Positions 17,464 to 25,242 of a stretch of 64,000 bases of DNA are shown piece after piece. Both the position numbers and the translations under genes were made by a program. The notes beneath the pieces are model-generated. The model saw only the letters and a program-made list of their open reading frames with translations. It searched no databases and was not told where the DNA came from. This DNA comes from Bacillus sp. 1780r2a1 (GTDB lineage Bacteria > Bacillota > Bacilli > Bacillales > Bacillaceae_H): contig CP099863.1 in NCBI GenBank assembly GCA_024134725.1, forward strand, positions 2,849,258-2,913,257, given 5' to 3'. Every line of letters begins with the position of its first letter. Within the stretch, counting starts at the first letter, position 1.

Positions 17464-17488
17464 GTTTTCAAAATTACATATTGGGTAT
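17464..17488 (+). promoter_or_regulatory. candidate sigma-B promoter
   Basis: GTTTTC (17464-17469), 13 bases, then GGGTAT (17483-17488). This matches the general-stress sigma-B pattern GTTT-N(12-14)-GGGWAW well. TATAAA overlaps (17486), so a sigma-A reading is also possible. Confidence 0.45.
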
Positions 17489-17501
17489 AAAATATGTGTA
17501 C

Positions 17502-17519
17502 AACATTTGCGCAAATGTT
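17502..17519. promoter_or_regulatory. perfect 18-bp palindrome, operator-like
   Basis: AACATTTGCGCAAATGTT lies just downstream of the -10 box and 35 bases before the ATG of the surface-protein gene, a position suited to a repressor. No U run follows, so it is not a terminator. Confidence 0.5.
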
Positions 17520-17554
17520 AAACAAAAAGTATACAAAAAAGGAGAATGAAACAA

Positions 17555-18361
17555 ATGAAAAAAATTAAAGTTGGTATTGCTTCTTTAATGGCTGTTTTAT
17601 TACTTGCTTTTACCGGAAATTTCGCATCAGCTGCAAGCAATGACGCAATGGTACGTGTTGTTCATGCTTCACCAGATGCACCTGAAGTTGACGTATATGT
17701 TGATGGAAAAGCTGCTGTTGAAGGTGCGGCTTTTAAAGATGCTACTGATTATTTAACTTTACCTTCTGGTGAACATAAAGTTGACATCTATGCTGCTGGC
17801 ACAAAAGGAAAAGAAGAGGCTGTCATTTCTACAAGCTTAACAGTTGAAGCCGGAAAAGCTTATACTGTAGCTGCAATTAACAAAGTGGCTAGTTTAGAAT
17901 TGAAAGTACTTGAAGACGATATGAATGTAACAGAAGGAAAAGCCAAAGTACGTGTAGGCCACTTTTCTCCTGATGCTCCGGCCGTAAATGTAGGCGTTGT
18001 CAATGGCCCTACACTTTTTGAAAACGCATCATTTAAACAAGTAACAGATTATTCAGAAGTTGACGCTGATACGTATGATTTAGAAGTAACAACTGCTGAC
18101 GGTAATACAAAAGTATTAGATCTTGCAGGTACAAACTTAGAAGCAAATACAGTATATACAGTTTTAGCTGTGAATACTGCTGATAACCTTGAGCCAATTG
18201 TCTTAAAAGACAACACAGCAATGCCTTCTGAAATGCCAAAAACAGGTATGGGTGGAGCTTCTGAGCAATCAAATGATTCTCTTCTTCCTGTATTAACTCT
18301 ATTAGGAATTGGAGCGGTTGCTATCTTTGTTGTTCGTCGTCATAAAGGCTACGAGAATTAA
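17555..18361 (+). CDS. cell-wall-anchored DUF4397 surface protein
   Basis: 268 residues from ATG 17555 (ten bases after AAAGGAG; an ATG nine bases earlier is too close). A signal peptide (1-26, ends ASA) is followed by two DUF4397 repeats starting VRVVHASPDAPEVDVYVDG and VRVGHFSPDAPAVNVG, each a beta-sandwich of about 95 residues. The C-terminus has a sortase signal: MPKTG, then a spacer, a hydrophobic helix (LLPVLTLLGIGAVAIFVV) and RRHKGYEN. The MPKTG is a variant of LPXTG. It is translationally coupled to a sortase gene that starts at its stop codon, so it is very probably the substrate of that enzyme. The role of DUF4397 is unknown. Confidence 0.88.
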   Translation: MKKIKVGIASLMAVLLLAFTGNFASAASNDAMVRVVHASPDAPEVDVYVDGKAAVEGAAFKDATDYLTLPSGEHKVDIYAAGTKGKEEAVISTSLTVEAGKAYTVAAINKVASLELKVLEDDMNVTEGKAKVRVGHFSPDAPAVNVGVVNGPTLFENASFKQVTDYSEVDADTYDLEVTTADGNTKVLDLAGTNLEANTVYTVLAVNTADNLEPIVLKDNTAMPSEMPKTGMGGASEQSNDSLLPVLTLLGIGAVAIFVVRRHKGYEN

Positions 18362-18987
18362 TGAAGAACATGAGATGGGCTTTACCAGTTATATGCACAG
18401 CTTTTTTAGGGTTAGTCGGTTGCTCAGCACAGTCAGTCACAACTACTGCACAACCAGAGCCTGAAAAAGTAAAAATGGCAGAAACAAAATTAACAAGTTC
18501 GCCTCCACAAGCGTCAGTTAATGTTTCTGCCCCATCTCAGCTTACAATACCAAAGTTAAGCATTCAAGCGCCGATTGAAAAAACCGGCTTAACAAATGAC
18601 GGACAAATGGGGGTTCCTGATAACGGTAACGATGTGGCATGGTTTGAACCTGGTACAAAGCCTGGTAATGAAGGAAATGCTGTTATTGCTGGACATGTTG
18701 ATGATAAGGAAGGACCCGCAGTTTTTTACAACCTTCATAAACTTGATAAAGGCGATGAAATTTTTGTATCCGACGAATCAGGTAATGTGCTTACATTTGT
18801 TGTTACCAATAAAGAAGCCTACCCTCGTGAAGATGCACCTTTACGAGAAATCTTTGGACCAACATTTGATCATCAACTTAATTTAATTACATGTACAGGA
18901 TTATTCGATAGACAAAATAAAACACATGAAGAACGTCTTGTTGTTTATACAAAACTTCAGGATACTAAAGGAGCCAATGCTCAATAA
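18361..18987 (+). CDS. class F-like sortase with lipoprotein signal
   Basis: 208 residues. The start overlaps the previous stop (TAATG). The sortase fold spans about 58-200. The catalytic residues are His112 in IAGHVDD, Cys178 in LITCTG and Arg192 in EERLVVYTK. IPKLSIQAPIEKTG is the typical first strand. The arrangement fits the class usually called F (formerly with D/E). Sortases cut LPXTG-like signals between Thr and Gly and join the protein to peptidoglycan. Unusually, the N-terminus is a lipoprotein signal with lipobox LVGC (Cys21) in place of a plain membrane helix. The last codons form the 5' arm of the terminator. Confidence 0.9.
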   Translation: MKNMRWALPVICTAFLGLVGCSAQSVTTTAQPEPEKVKMAETKLTSSPPQASVNVSAPSQLTIPKLSIQAPIEKTGLTNDGQMGVPDNGNDVAWFEPGTKPGNEGNAVIAGHVDDKEGPAVFYNLHKLDKGDEIFVSDESGNVLTFVVTNKEAYPREDAPLREIFGPTFDHQLNLITCTGLFDRQNKTHEERLVVYTKLQDTKGANAQ

Positions 18988-19003
18988 GCATTGGCTCCTT
19001 TTA
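18967..19003 (+). terminator. terminator of the surface protein-sortase unit
   Basis: AAAGGAGCCAATGCT and AGCATTGGCTCCTTT form a 15-bp stem with T run; the 5' arm is the end of the sortase coding sequence. Confidence 0.9.
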
Positions 19004-19071
19004 TGATTTTTTCACTATATCCATGAAAACATCTTGTTCTATCGGACATACTAATGAATACGAAAACTTCG

Positions 19072-19099
19072 TTTACATGCACTTCCTTACTACTATAAA
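19072..19099 (+). promoter_or_regulatory. sigma-A promoter of the GDPD gene
   Basis: TTTACA, 16 bases, TATAAA, 30 bases before the ATG. Confidence 0.55.
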
Positions 19100-19128
19100 A
19101 TAAAAGCAGATGAACAGGAGGCTATCAT

Positions 19129-19989
19129 ATGCAGCATAAATGGCTTATTGTACTTTTAATTACGTGCCTAGTGGGAGTTGCTTTTTTTATTGGTAACGCC
19201 AGCGTGGGTACTACTGCTGAAAAAAACCCGCTTATCATTGCCCACCGCGGAGCTTCTGGCCATGAACCAGAGCATACAATAGAAGCCTATAAGCTGGCAC
19301 AAAAAATGAAAAGTGACTATATTGAGATTGACCTTCATATGTCTAAAGATGGGCAACTAGTGGCCATTCATGACTATGCCCTACACCGTACAACGAATGG
19401 AACAGGATATGTGAAAAATAAAACTGTAAAGCAACTTCAGGCTTTAGATGCAGGAAGCTGGTTTTCTACTAAACGAAAAGGAGCTTATATTCCAACACTT
19501 GACGAAATTTTTGCTACGTTTGGAAACGACATTCGCTATTATATTGAAACAAAATCACCTCATGAATATCCCGGTATGGAAAAAAAGCTAATGACTCTTT
19601 TAGATACGTACAATATAAATAAACAACAGCTTATTATTCAATCGTTTAGTGATGAAAGTCTGCGCACTTTTCACCACTTAGAACCTTCTATTATGCTCAT
19701 TCAATTAGTTTCCTATAGACAAGGCTTATTAACGCCGAATCAGTTAAAGAACATTCATCGATACGCTGATGGAATCGGCCCAAGTTCGAAGACATTAACA
19801 AAAAGCTATATAAAAACGGTTCAAGCATATGGACTAGACATTCATGCTTATACAGTAAACGATACAAAAGAGATGAAAAAGCTAATTCAATGGGGTGTAA
19901 ACGGTATTTTCACGAATTATCCTGACCGTTTATATCAAGCTGTTCATCCTTACAAAAAGACCCCTTTTACATATAATTTTCCTATGTAA
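19129..19989 (+). CDS. glycerophosphodiester phosphodiesterase
   Basis: 286 residues with an N-terminal membrane anchor or signal (about 4-22). The GDPD TIM barrel is clear: HRGASGHEPEHTIEA (38-52), EIDLHMSKDGQLVAIHD with the metal-binding Glu/Asp and second catalytic His, YIETKSP, and near the end VNDTKEMKKLIQWGVNGIFTNYPD. It hydrolyses glycerophosphodiesters to glycerol 3-phosphate and an alcohol. The anchored form should act on phospholipid or teichoic-acid breakdown products outside the cell, as with GlpQ. It has an AGGAGGC ribosome binding site and its own promoter and terminator. No glp genes are next to it. Confidence 0.92.
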   Translation: MQHKWLIVLLITCLVGVAFFIGNASVGTTAEKNPLIIAHRGASGHEPEHTIEAYKLAQKMKSDYIEIDLHMSKDGQLVAIHDYALHRTTNGTGYVKNKTVKQLQALDAGSWFSTKRKGAYIPTLDEIFATFGNDIRYYIETKSPHEYPGMEKKLMTLLDTYNINKQQLIIQSFSDESLRTFHHLEPSIMLIQLVSYRQGLLTPNQLKNIHRYADGIGPSSKTLTKSYIKTVQAYGLDIHAYTVNDTKEMKKLIQWGVNGIFTNYPDRLYQAVHPYKKTPFTYNFPM

Positions 19990-20000
19990 AAGGGGCTTTA
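19953..20000. terminator. bidirectional terminator
   Basis: CCCCTTTTACATA and TATGTAAAAGGGG pair, overlapping the end of the GDPD gene. The leftward side has TCTTTTTG, serving the ABC permease gene. Confidence 0.8.
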
Positions 20001-20015
20001 GACTATTTGGTAAAG

Positions 20016-20702
20016 TTAAATATCTCGGTTACGGACAAGTGATAAATAAAAACCTATTACTATAGCCGAATAGGCTATTCCCCAGCAAAAGCCAACCCAC
20101 ACATAGGAATCCTCACTAATAAAATTTATCATGGCTGCTATTGGTGGCAATAAATAAATAAACATTTGCAAACCTTCATAAGGATAAGGAACACCAGCTA
20201 CTGCCAGCGTTAACACCAACACAAAAACTGGTCCAAACCATGAAAGATTACCCGTGCGAAGCATATGGCGAGTAAATAGCAATGACACACTCATGCTTGT
20301 TAAGCAGCTTACCAAATGCAGAAAATATCCAAACAATTGCTCTTTAACAGTGGGCATTGAAGAAAACATATTAAAGACGATTGGGTATATGATTGAAACA
20401 GCGCTTAGAACAACTGCCATTACTACAATACTGATTAGTTTACTGATAAAATAAACTGATTTTTTTCTTACATGTAGCCTTGTAATTCTTTCTTGCTTAC
20501 TATTTTCTGCATGCATGAATGAAATTGTAACCCATGAGAAAGTAAAGAATAAATAAATAGAAGTATTATAGAAACTATCTAGTATTGGATTCGGTGTGTA
20601 TGTATAGGTAATAATTAATAAGATTAAGTATAAAGCCAATGGCGGAATATACCGGTATGACTTTAAATACGTAAGGTAATGATATCGTATTAATGCAATC
20701 AT
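20016..20702 (-). CDS. ABC-2 type transporter permease
   Basis: 228 residues, six predicted membrane helices, no soluble domain. It starts two bases after the stop of the ATPase gene and thus forms a two-gene ABC system. The pattern of six helices without a large loop fits ABC-2 type exporters. The substrate is unknown. Bacteriocin or antibiotic export is one guess, but no peptide gene or immunity gene is seen nearby. Confidence 0.8.
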   Translation of the reverse strand: MIALIRYHYLTYLKSYRYIPPLALYLILLIITYTYTPNPILDSFYNTSIYLFFTFSWVTISFMHAENSKQERITRLHVRKKSVYFISKLISIVVMAVVLSAVSIIYPIVFNMFSSMPTVKEQLFGYFLHLVSCLTSMSVSLLFTRHMLRTGNLSWFGPVFVLVLTLAVAGVPYPYEGLQMFIYLLPPIAAMINFISEDSYVWVGFCWGIAYSAIVIGFYLSLVRNRDI

Positions 20703-20704
20703 TT

Positions 20705-21547
20705 CTAATAGTCTTCCCTTTCAATAATTTCTATCCGATGAATATCTGCTCGTACCTCGATTAGCTCTTTGAGCAATTGGTTCATGTCTTGCTTTTTAAT
20801 ATAAAGCGTATAACGGCTACCGTGCTGCTCAACTTTAGCACACTTCCCTTTGAGCTCTCGAATCGGCTTATTTATAATAAAGTCTGCTTCAATAACAGCA
20901 AGCCTATCTATAGACTCAATACGCTGACTTCGAAGTATTTTTTGGGCACCAATGGTAATTACTCGATCTGCTGTTACTTGAATTAACCTTTCTTCATGAC
21001 AAGTAAAAATAATGGTCATCCCTCGATCTTTTAATCGACGAAACGCTTTCTCAACATCAACCTGTGCTTTGGCATCTAGACCAGATAACGGTTCATCAAG
21101 AAGAAGAAGCTCTGAAGATCCCAACATTGCTTGCATCATGTTGACTTTTTGCTTCATCCCTTTTGAAAAAGATGTAATTTCTTCATACTTATACTCGGTC
21201 ATGTCAAAGGTCTCGAGCAACTCTTCAATTTTTAAAAGCAGCTTTTTTTTCGAGATTTGCTGAATACGCCCCATATGGAATAGATAATCTTGAAGTCGAA
21301 ATGGAAGTTCTTGAGGAAATTGTTCTACCACAAATGCCGGTAATCCAACGCAGGAATCAATTGTTACACTCCCTTTAGTTGGCTTAATTAACCCTCCTAA
21401 AATCTTTAATAACGTACTCTTTCCGGCACCGTTTTTGCCGACAATGGCTACTGTTTCTCCCTTTTGAAAAGTTGTATGGACATTTTCTAGTACCGTTTGC
21501 TTTTTGTATGATTTTGAGACATTTTTCAATTGAATTAATGTTTCCAT
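20705..21547 (-). CDS. ABC transporter ATP-binding protein
   Basis: 280 residues, one ATPase domain with a C-terminal extension. Walker A is GKNGAGKST (38-46), the signature is SFSKGMKQKVNMM (a degenerate LSGGQ, as in many ABC-2 exporters), Walker B is LLLLDEPLSGLD, and the switch is FTCHEE, with His. The extension (about 205-280) is charged and could be a regulatory domain. It is the first gene of the ATPase-permease pair. The region upstream (21548-21650) holds only AT-rich sequence and no clear promoter. Confidence 0.9.
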   Translation of the reverse strand: METLIQLKNVSKSYKKQTVLENVHTTFQKGETVAIVGKNGAGKSTLLKILGGLIKPTKGSVTIDSCVGLPAFVVEQFPQELPFRLQDYLFHMGRIQQISKKKLLLKIEELLETFDMTEYKYEEITSFSKGMKQKVNMMQAMLGSSELLLLDEPLSGLDAKAQVDVEKAFRRLKDRGMTIIFTCHEERLIQVTADRVITIGAQKILRSQRIESIDRLAVIEADFIINKPIRELKGKCAKVEQHGSRYTLYIKKQDMNQLLKELIEVRADIHRIEIIEREDY

Positions 21548-21689
21548 TTTACTTGTCCTTCCTTTAGTAAAACATGTAATAAATATGGTTAGTTAAATAG
21601 TAGCATATTTACTACATAAATAGTGCTTTCACATACAATTTTAGACAAGAAAATTAACTCTCAGAGGCGAATTATGACGTTTCTAACAT

Positions 21690-21730
21690 AAGTAAGTGGC
21701 AGAAATACGTTCGTTCCATTACGCTGCAAA
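21690..21730. repeat. dispersed intergenic motif CGTTCGTTCCATTACGCTGC
   Basis: The block ACGTTCGTTCCATTACGCT is nearly repeated at 25098-25116 as ACGTTCGTTCCATTGCGCT. In both places it lies just beside a terminator in a gap of over 300 bases. Nothing else was seen in 21548-21850 apart from the terminator listed next. Confidence 0.45.
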
Positions 21731-21762
21731 CACTCGCTTGTTAACTTATTTTCAAAGCAAAC

Positions 21763-21808
21763 AAAAATACCCAAATGATTGCAAGTTCATTCGCAATCAC
21801 TTGGATAC
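21763..21808 (-). terminator. terminator of the GNAT gene
   Basis: The leftward strand pairs TATCCAAGTGATTGC with GCAATCATTTGGGTA (15 bp, G-U allowed), followed by TTTTTG. Confidence 0.7.
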
Positions 21809-21850
21809 CTAGTTCACTGCAATGCTTATGTCTCCGCCCCTTTTCCTCTT

Positions 21851-22351
21851 CTACATATAAAGAACCATATGTTCTTCATCAATGAATTTATCATCTACGT
21901 GTAAAGCTTGTTTTTCAAATCCATAACTTTTAAATCCTAAAGATGTGTACAGAGCTTTGGCGCCTGGATTATTAGCTGCCACTACAAGATAGATTTGCAG
22001 CAGCTCTTTTGATTTTGAAGCTTGTTCAACAACTGTTTTTAAAAGTGATTTTCCAAGCCCCATCCCCCTCGCTTCTGGAGCTACGTACATTCCCCAAACC
22101 TCTCCTTTATGCTGAACTTTTAAAGGCTTTTGTTTTTTATACCCTACAATTCCAACCAGTTTATCATCAAGAAAACCTCCCACAATAAACTCATCTTCAA
22201 GCGTAGGAAACTGCTTGCGAATATCTGACACTTCTTTTTCACATTCTTCTTCGTAACTTAAAACAAAACTTTCTGGATGATCTCGCAGGGCTGTTAAACG
22301 TAGCTCCCAATAAATATCTGCATCTTCTTTCGTTAATAACCGAATGTTCAT
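21851..22351 (-). CDS. GNAT family N-acetyltransferase
   Basis: 166 residues, one GNAT domain. The acetyl-CoA loop is WGMYVAPEARGMGLGKSLL (Q/RxxGxG/A pattern), preceded by the beta-bulge strand GIVGYKKQK and followed by NPGAKALYTSLGFKSYG. The N-terminal IRLLTKEDADIYWELRLTALRDHPESF is common in Bacillus members. The acceptor is unknown. It lies 34 bases after the beta-propeller gene and is probably cotranscribed. Confidence 0.88.
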   Translation of the reverse strand: MNIRLLTKEDADIYWELRLTALRDHPESFVLSYEEECEKEVSDIRKQFPTLEDEFIVGGFLDDKLVGIVGYKKQKPLKVQHKGEVWGMYVAPEARGMGLGKSLLKTVVEQASKSKELLQIYLVVAANNPGAKALYTSLGFKSYGFEKQALHVDDKFIDEEHMVLYM

Positions 22352-22385
22352 ATCCTCACCTGGTTTTCGCTTATTTTCTTACATA

Positions 22386-23582
22386 TTAGGGCTCGTATAC
22401 AGTGAAAACATCACTCCACCGATATAAATCATAATAATTAGCGGGCACATCAATATCTTTAATAAGTGCTTTCTCTTGCTTGGTACTACCAGACATAATG
22501 TTGGCACTTTTGCGATTTGTACGTATCCATAAGGTTTGCTTAGAGTGATTTATATATGTTGGTGCATAATCTCCCCAGCCTTTTAAAGGATTGGTTAATT
22601 TTTCTTGCTCGTTTTTTGATAAGTTAATTGTATAAAGTGAGGGAAGCGGCCGTTTCTTAACGTCGTTTGACCAATCCGATTCCTGTACTCTTGAAATAAT
22701 AATTTTCTTATCCGCCGCCCATGTAAAGTCCCAATCAGCAAACCCTTTTGGAGTAAAGATATGTTCTTTAAAAACAGGCATTTCTTTTAAAGTAAACGTT
22801 TTATTTTCAGTAGCAATTCGACCTTCTCCGTTAATAAAAGCTAACTCTTGCTGATGTGGAGACCATTTAAACCAATTTGATACGTTTAGCATTGTACCGA
22901 TTGTTTGAAAAGCTTTGCCCTCAGAAGTTATGACGCATAGCGTGTTTCCATCCGCTGACATAGAAGCTGTCGGAATAGCTAAAAAGCTAATCCAATGGCC
23001 ATTTTCTGACCACTTAAATTCACTCGTTGTATAAGCAAAAAAGGAGTCGCTGGGGTGGGGCAAGGTTGCAAAAGGTTCAACCTTTTTTATATCTAAGTTT
23101 GCATTTTTTTCAACTGTATATAACTTAACCGCTCCCCAACCTCTCGGTGATAGCGTCGCGGACTCCGTTATTAAAAATTTTTCACCGTCTGGGAACCATG
23201 AAAATTGATCAACACCAAGGGCTACATGGCTTTTTTTCTTTTGCTTAACGTTATAAATAGTTAAAATGTTGTTTGATATGTAAGCTAACTCCATACCAGT
23301 TGGTGACCATTGATAGCTTTGTACATTCTTTTCAATTTCGGTTTGCTTACCTTTTACGCTAGCGGCCATCAACGATTTTCCGTTTTTATAGGCGATATAG
23401 GAACCATCCTTTGACCAAACCGGTTCACTTGCCTCATTGCTTGAAGGAATTTTTGTTTCTTTTCCGCTTTCATAAATCCACACGTCACCATCTCGAATAA
23501 AACTCACCTTAAAATTAGAAGCTGATTGAACTGTGTTTGGAAGTAATACTATCATGAAGAAGCATAAGAAAAAGCGTCTCAT
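22386..23582 (-). CDS. secreted TolB-like beta-propeller protein
   Basis: 398 residues with a signal peptide (1-20, cut after QSA). The remainder consists of repeated blades with the TolB/PD40 pattern: EPVWSKDGSYIAYK, YQWSPTGMELAYI, FSWFPDGEKFLI, FKWSENGHWISFL, WFKWSPHQQELAFI and FTWAADKKIIIS, that is six or more blades. Proteins of this kind are extracytoplasmic scaffolds, sometimes the propeller part of peptidases, but no peptidase domain is present. The function is unknown. It is the first gene of a unit with the GNAT gene. Confidence 0.8.
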   Translation of the reverse strand: MRRFFLCFFMIVLLPNTVQSASNFKVSFIRDGDVWIYESGKETKIPSSNEASEPVWSKDGSYIAYKNGKSLMAASVKGKQTEIEKNVQSYQWSPTGMELAYISNNILTIYNVKQKKKSHVALGVDQFSWFPDGEKFLITESATLSPRGWGAVKLYTVEKNANLDIKKVEPFATLPHPSDSFFAYTTSEFKWSENGHWISFLAIPTASMSADGNTLCVITSEGKAFQTIGTMLNVSNWFKWSPHQQELAFINGEGRIATENKTFTLKEMPVFKEHIFTPKGFADWDFTWAADKKIIISRVQESDWSNDVKKRPLPSLYTINLSKNEQEKLTNPLKGWGDYAPTYINHSKQTLWIRTNRKSANIMSGSTKQEKALIKDIDVPANYYDLYRWSDVFTVYEP

Positions 23583-23669
23583 CTTGTCACTCCTTTTTAT
23601 TAAATTTATCTCTCATATATACTTCTTCTTATCCTTGCACAAATTCAAACATCTCATGACAAAAAACTG

Positions 23670-23698
23670 TAAAAAAGACTTCTGTTTAAGAAGTCTCG
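23670..23698 (-). terminator. second (backup) terminator after yidC2
   Basis: AGACTTCT-GTTTA-AGAAGTCT with six T on the leftward strand, about 80 bases beyond the main yidC2 terminator. Confidence 0.65.
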
Positions 23699-23770
23699 CT
23701 GTTATACCTTGAAAGTATGTAAGTGAATCCAATTTATATATTTTTCACAACCAAAATGTTGTTACCCAAA

Positions 23771-23810
23771 ACAAAAAGGCAGTCGTATATACATACGACT
23801 GCCTTTTTTA
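23771..23810 (-). terminator. yidC2 terminator
   Basis: AAAAAGGCAGTCGTAT and ATACGACTGCCTTTTT form a 16-bp stem at the yidC2 stop codon. Confidence 0.9.
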
Positions 23811-23811
23811 G

Positions 23812-24585
23812 TTACTTAGTAGGAGCTGGTTTAGTATCTGATTTGCTTTTTAATAACGTCATTCTCTTTTTCAAATAATAACCTTGTCCAATACCAAATA
23901 AGTTACCAATAACCCAATATAGAGCTAAAGCGGATGGAAGTGTAAAACCAGCAACTAGTACAAAGACTGGCATAATGTTCATCATCATCTTCATTGGAGG
24001 CTGGATTTCATCGGTCATACTTACACGAATTTGTAAGAATGTCGTAACAGCTGCAACAATTGGTAAGATAAAGTATGGATCTGGGGCACCTAAACTCACC
24101 CATAAAAATGAATGTTGTGCAATTTCTTCTGTACGTGCAATAGCGTTATAAAACGCAAAGATAATTGGCATTTGAATCAAAATAGGCAAACATCCGCCTA
24201 AAGGATTAATTTGGTGCTTTTGATATAACGCCATCATTTCTTTTTGAAGCTTTTGCTGCGTTTCAGGATCTTTCTTACCTGCATATTTTTTTTGAATAGC
24301 TTCCATTTCAGGACGTAATGCTTGCATAGCCATAGTGCTTTTTTGTTGCTTTAAAATAAGAGGTAGTAGAACTAGACGAATAATAATTGTGACAGCAATG
24401 ATAGATAATCCATAACTACCACCAAGAAATTCTGCTACATTTGTTAACGCAAGAGACAAAGGATACACAAAGTAGTGATCCCAAAACCCGCCGCTTGTAG
24501 ACGTAACAGGATTCTGTGTACTACATCCTGCTAGTGCAATTAATACCATTCCTAAAACTGCTAATAATTTATAATGTCGTTTCAT
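23812..24585 (-). CDS. yidC2: membrane protein insertase YidC2 (YqjG/MisCB type)
   Basis: 257 residues. The lipoprotein signal has lipobox LAGC (Cys21). The YidC/Oxa1 core has five helices: [17 protein letters not shown] with the conserved Arg of the hydrophilic groove, the coiled cytoplasmic hairpin [20 protein letters not shown], and [19 protein letters not shown]. The basic tail is [19 protein letters not shown]. It inserts and folds membrane proteins beside or with SecYEG. It is not next to rnpA/jag, so it is the accessory copy (YqjG/MisCB) and not SpoIIIJ. It lies 32 bases after a MifM-like gene. Its AGGAGG site is predicted to be masked (see regulatory entry), as known for B. subtilis yqjG. 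Confidence 0.93.
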   Translation of the reverse strand: MKRHYKLLAVLGMVLIALAGCSTQNPVTSTSGGFWDHYFVYPLSLALTNVAEFLGGSYGLSIIAVTIIIRLVLLPLILKQQKSTMAMQALRPEMEAIQKKYAGKKDPETQQKLQKEMMALYQKHQINPLGGCLPILIQMPIIFAFYNAIARTEEIAQHSFLWVSLGAPDPYFILPIVAAVTTFLQIRVSMTDEIQPPMKMMMNIMPVFVLVAGFTLPSALALYWVIGNLFGIGQGYYLKKRMTLLKSKSDTKPAPTK

Positions 24586-24588
24586 TTT

Positions 24589-24640
24589 CTTTCCTCCTAA
24601 TTGTTTAAATGATTACGTTAAGCGAAAACAAGAAGGAAAG
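24589..24640 (-). promoter_or_regulatory. hairpin masking the yidC2 ribosome binding site, 5' arm inside mifM
   Basis: On the leftward transcript CTTTCCTTCT (24640-24631, codons just after the DEED stretch of the MifM-like protein) pairs over ten positions, one of them G-U, with AGGAGGAAAG (24598-24589). That segment contains the AGGAGG of yidC2, seven bases from its ATG. A ribosome paused at DEED would cover the upstream arm and free the site. Confidence 0.75.
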
Positions 24641-24881
24641 GGTCTTCTTCATCTGTGTTTTTTTCTTTTACCGGTGTTTTTCTATATACATGAATAAGCG
24701 TCTTCAAACGCTTCCATGCCGCAAATACTGCCACGCTAGTTTGAATGCAAGTGGACTCTCTTAGCTCCTCTGTACGTACCGCTACATACCTCGATTCCCG
24801 AAGCATATAATAGCAGACTACATAAGCCATAAGGGCAGTTAAGTACGGAACATATAGAAACAAATCATGATAAAAATCCAT
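24618..24881 (-). CDS. mifM: MifM-like translation-arrest monitor of membrane insertion
   Basis: 87 residues, with one N-terminal membrane helix (about 7-27) followed by a positive segment (LRESRYVAVR), a linker, a basic amphipathic stretch (WKRLKTLIHVYRKTPVKEK) and the acidic DEED at 77-80, then seven residues. B. subtilis MifM has the same plan: membrane helix, arrest segment with Arg, Ile and Trp, and a DEEDA stall site near the C-terminus, just upstream of yqjG. Failure to insert the helix maintains stalling, opens the hairpin and turns on the backup insertase. The overall sequence is otherwise poorly conserved, as is usual for arrest peptides. The assignment rests on architecture, the DEED motif, position and the masking hairpin. 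The ribosome binding site is weak. Confidence 0.82.
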   Translation of the reverse strand: MDFYHDLFLYVPYLTALMAYVVCYYMLRESRYVAVRTEELRESTCIQTSVAVFAAWKRLKTLIHVYRKTPVKEKNTDEEDPFLLVFA

Positions 24882-25014
24882 ATGTTTACTCTCTTTCTAA
24901 ACTGTAGTTAATGAATCTACTAGTAGTGTAGCATTTACAATGTGCTGACACAATACGTACGTCTTTATCTTCTACGGTTTATTTGTGAAAAAGTTTCACC
25001 AAGGCTTATATTTT

Positions 25015-25160
25015 ATAGACAGAGTGTGGGACATCACAAAACAAATTTCCAAAAGACGAACACTCTCTTTTCTTATATCTTTACCTTGTCAGAACACGTT
25101 CGTTCCATTGCGCTACTGCCATTCTCCCCTGTTTCTCAAACTGTTTTCACAACTAACAAA
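25015..25160. repeat. dispersed intergenic element (TGGGACAT ... CGTTCGTTCCATT)
   Basis: The 361-base gap 24882-25242 has no gene. It holds GTGTGGGACATCAC and CCAAAAGACGAACAC at the left (compare 16249-16375, reverse strand) and ACGTTCGTTCCATTGCGCT (compare 21703-21720). The short open frames here lack ribosome binding sites and were rejected. Confidence 0.4.
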
Positions 25161-25162
25161 TA

Positions 25163-25205
25163 AACCTGAATAATTAAAAGTAAGAAACTCTCAATCGTTC
25201 AGGTT
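25163..25205 (-). terminator. probable terminator of the fructokinase gene
   Basis: AAACCTGAACGATT pairs with AATTATTCAGGTTT on the leftward strand (one mismatch, one G-U), followed by ATTTG. Confidence 0.5.
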
Positions 25206-25242
25206 TATCATTGACTGAATTACTTATGACCCAGCTTATTTT

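Noticed and set aside
18033-18272. Leu/Gln/Tyr-rich leftward open frame inside the DUF4397 gene
   Set aside because: Biased composition is the mirror of the coding strand; no start signals.
24942-25173. Two rightward open frames in the gap before the fructokinase gene
   Set aside because: No ribosome binding site, overlapping each other and the dispersed repeat; composition not coding-like.
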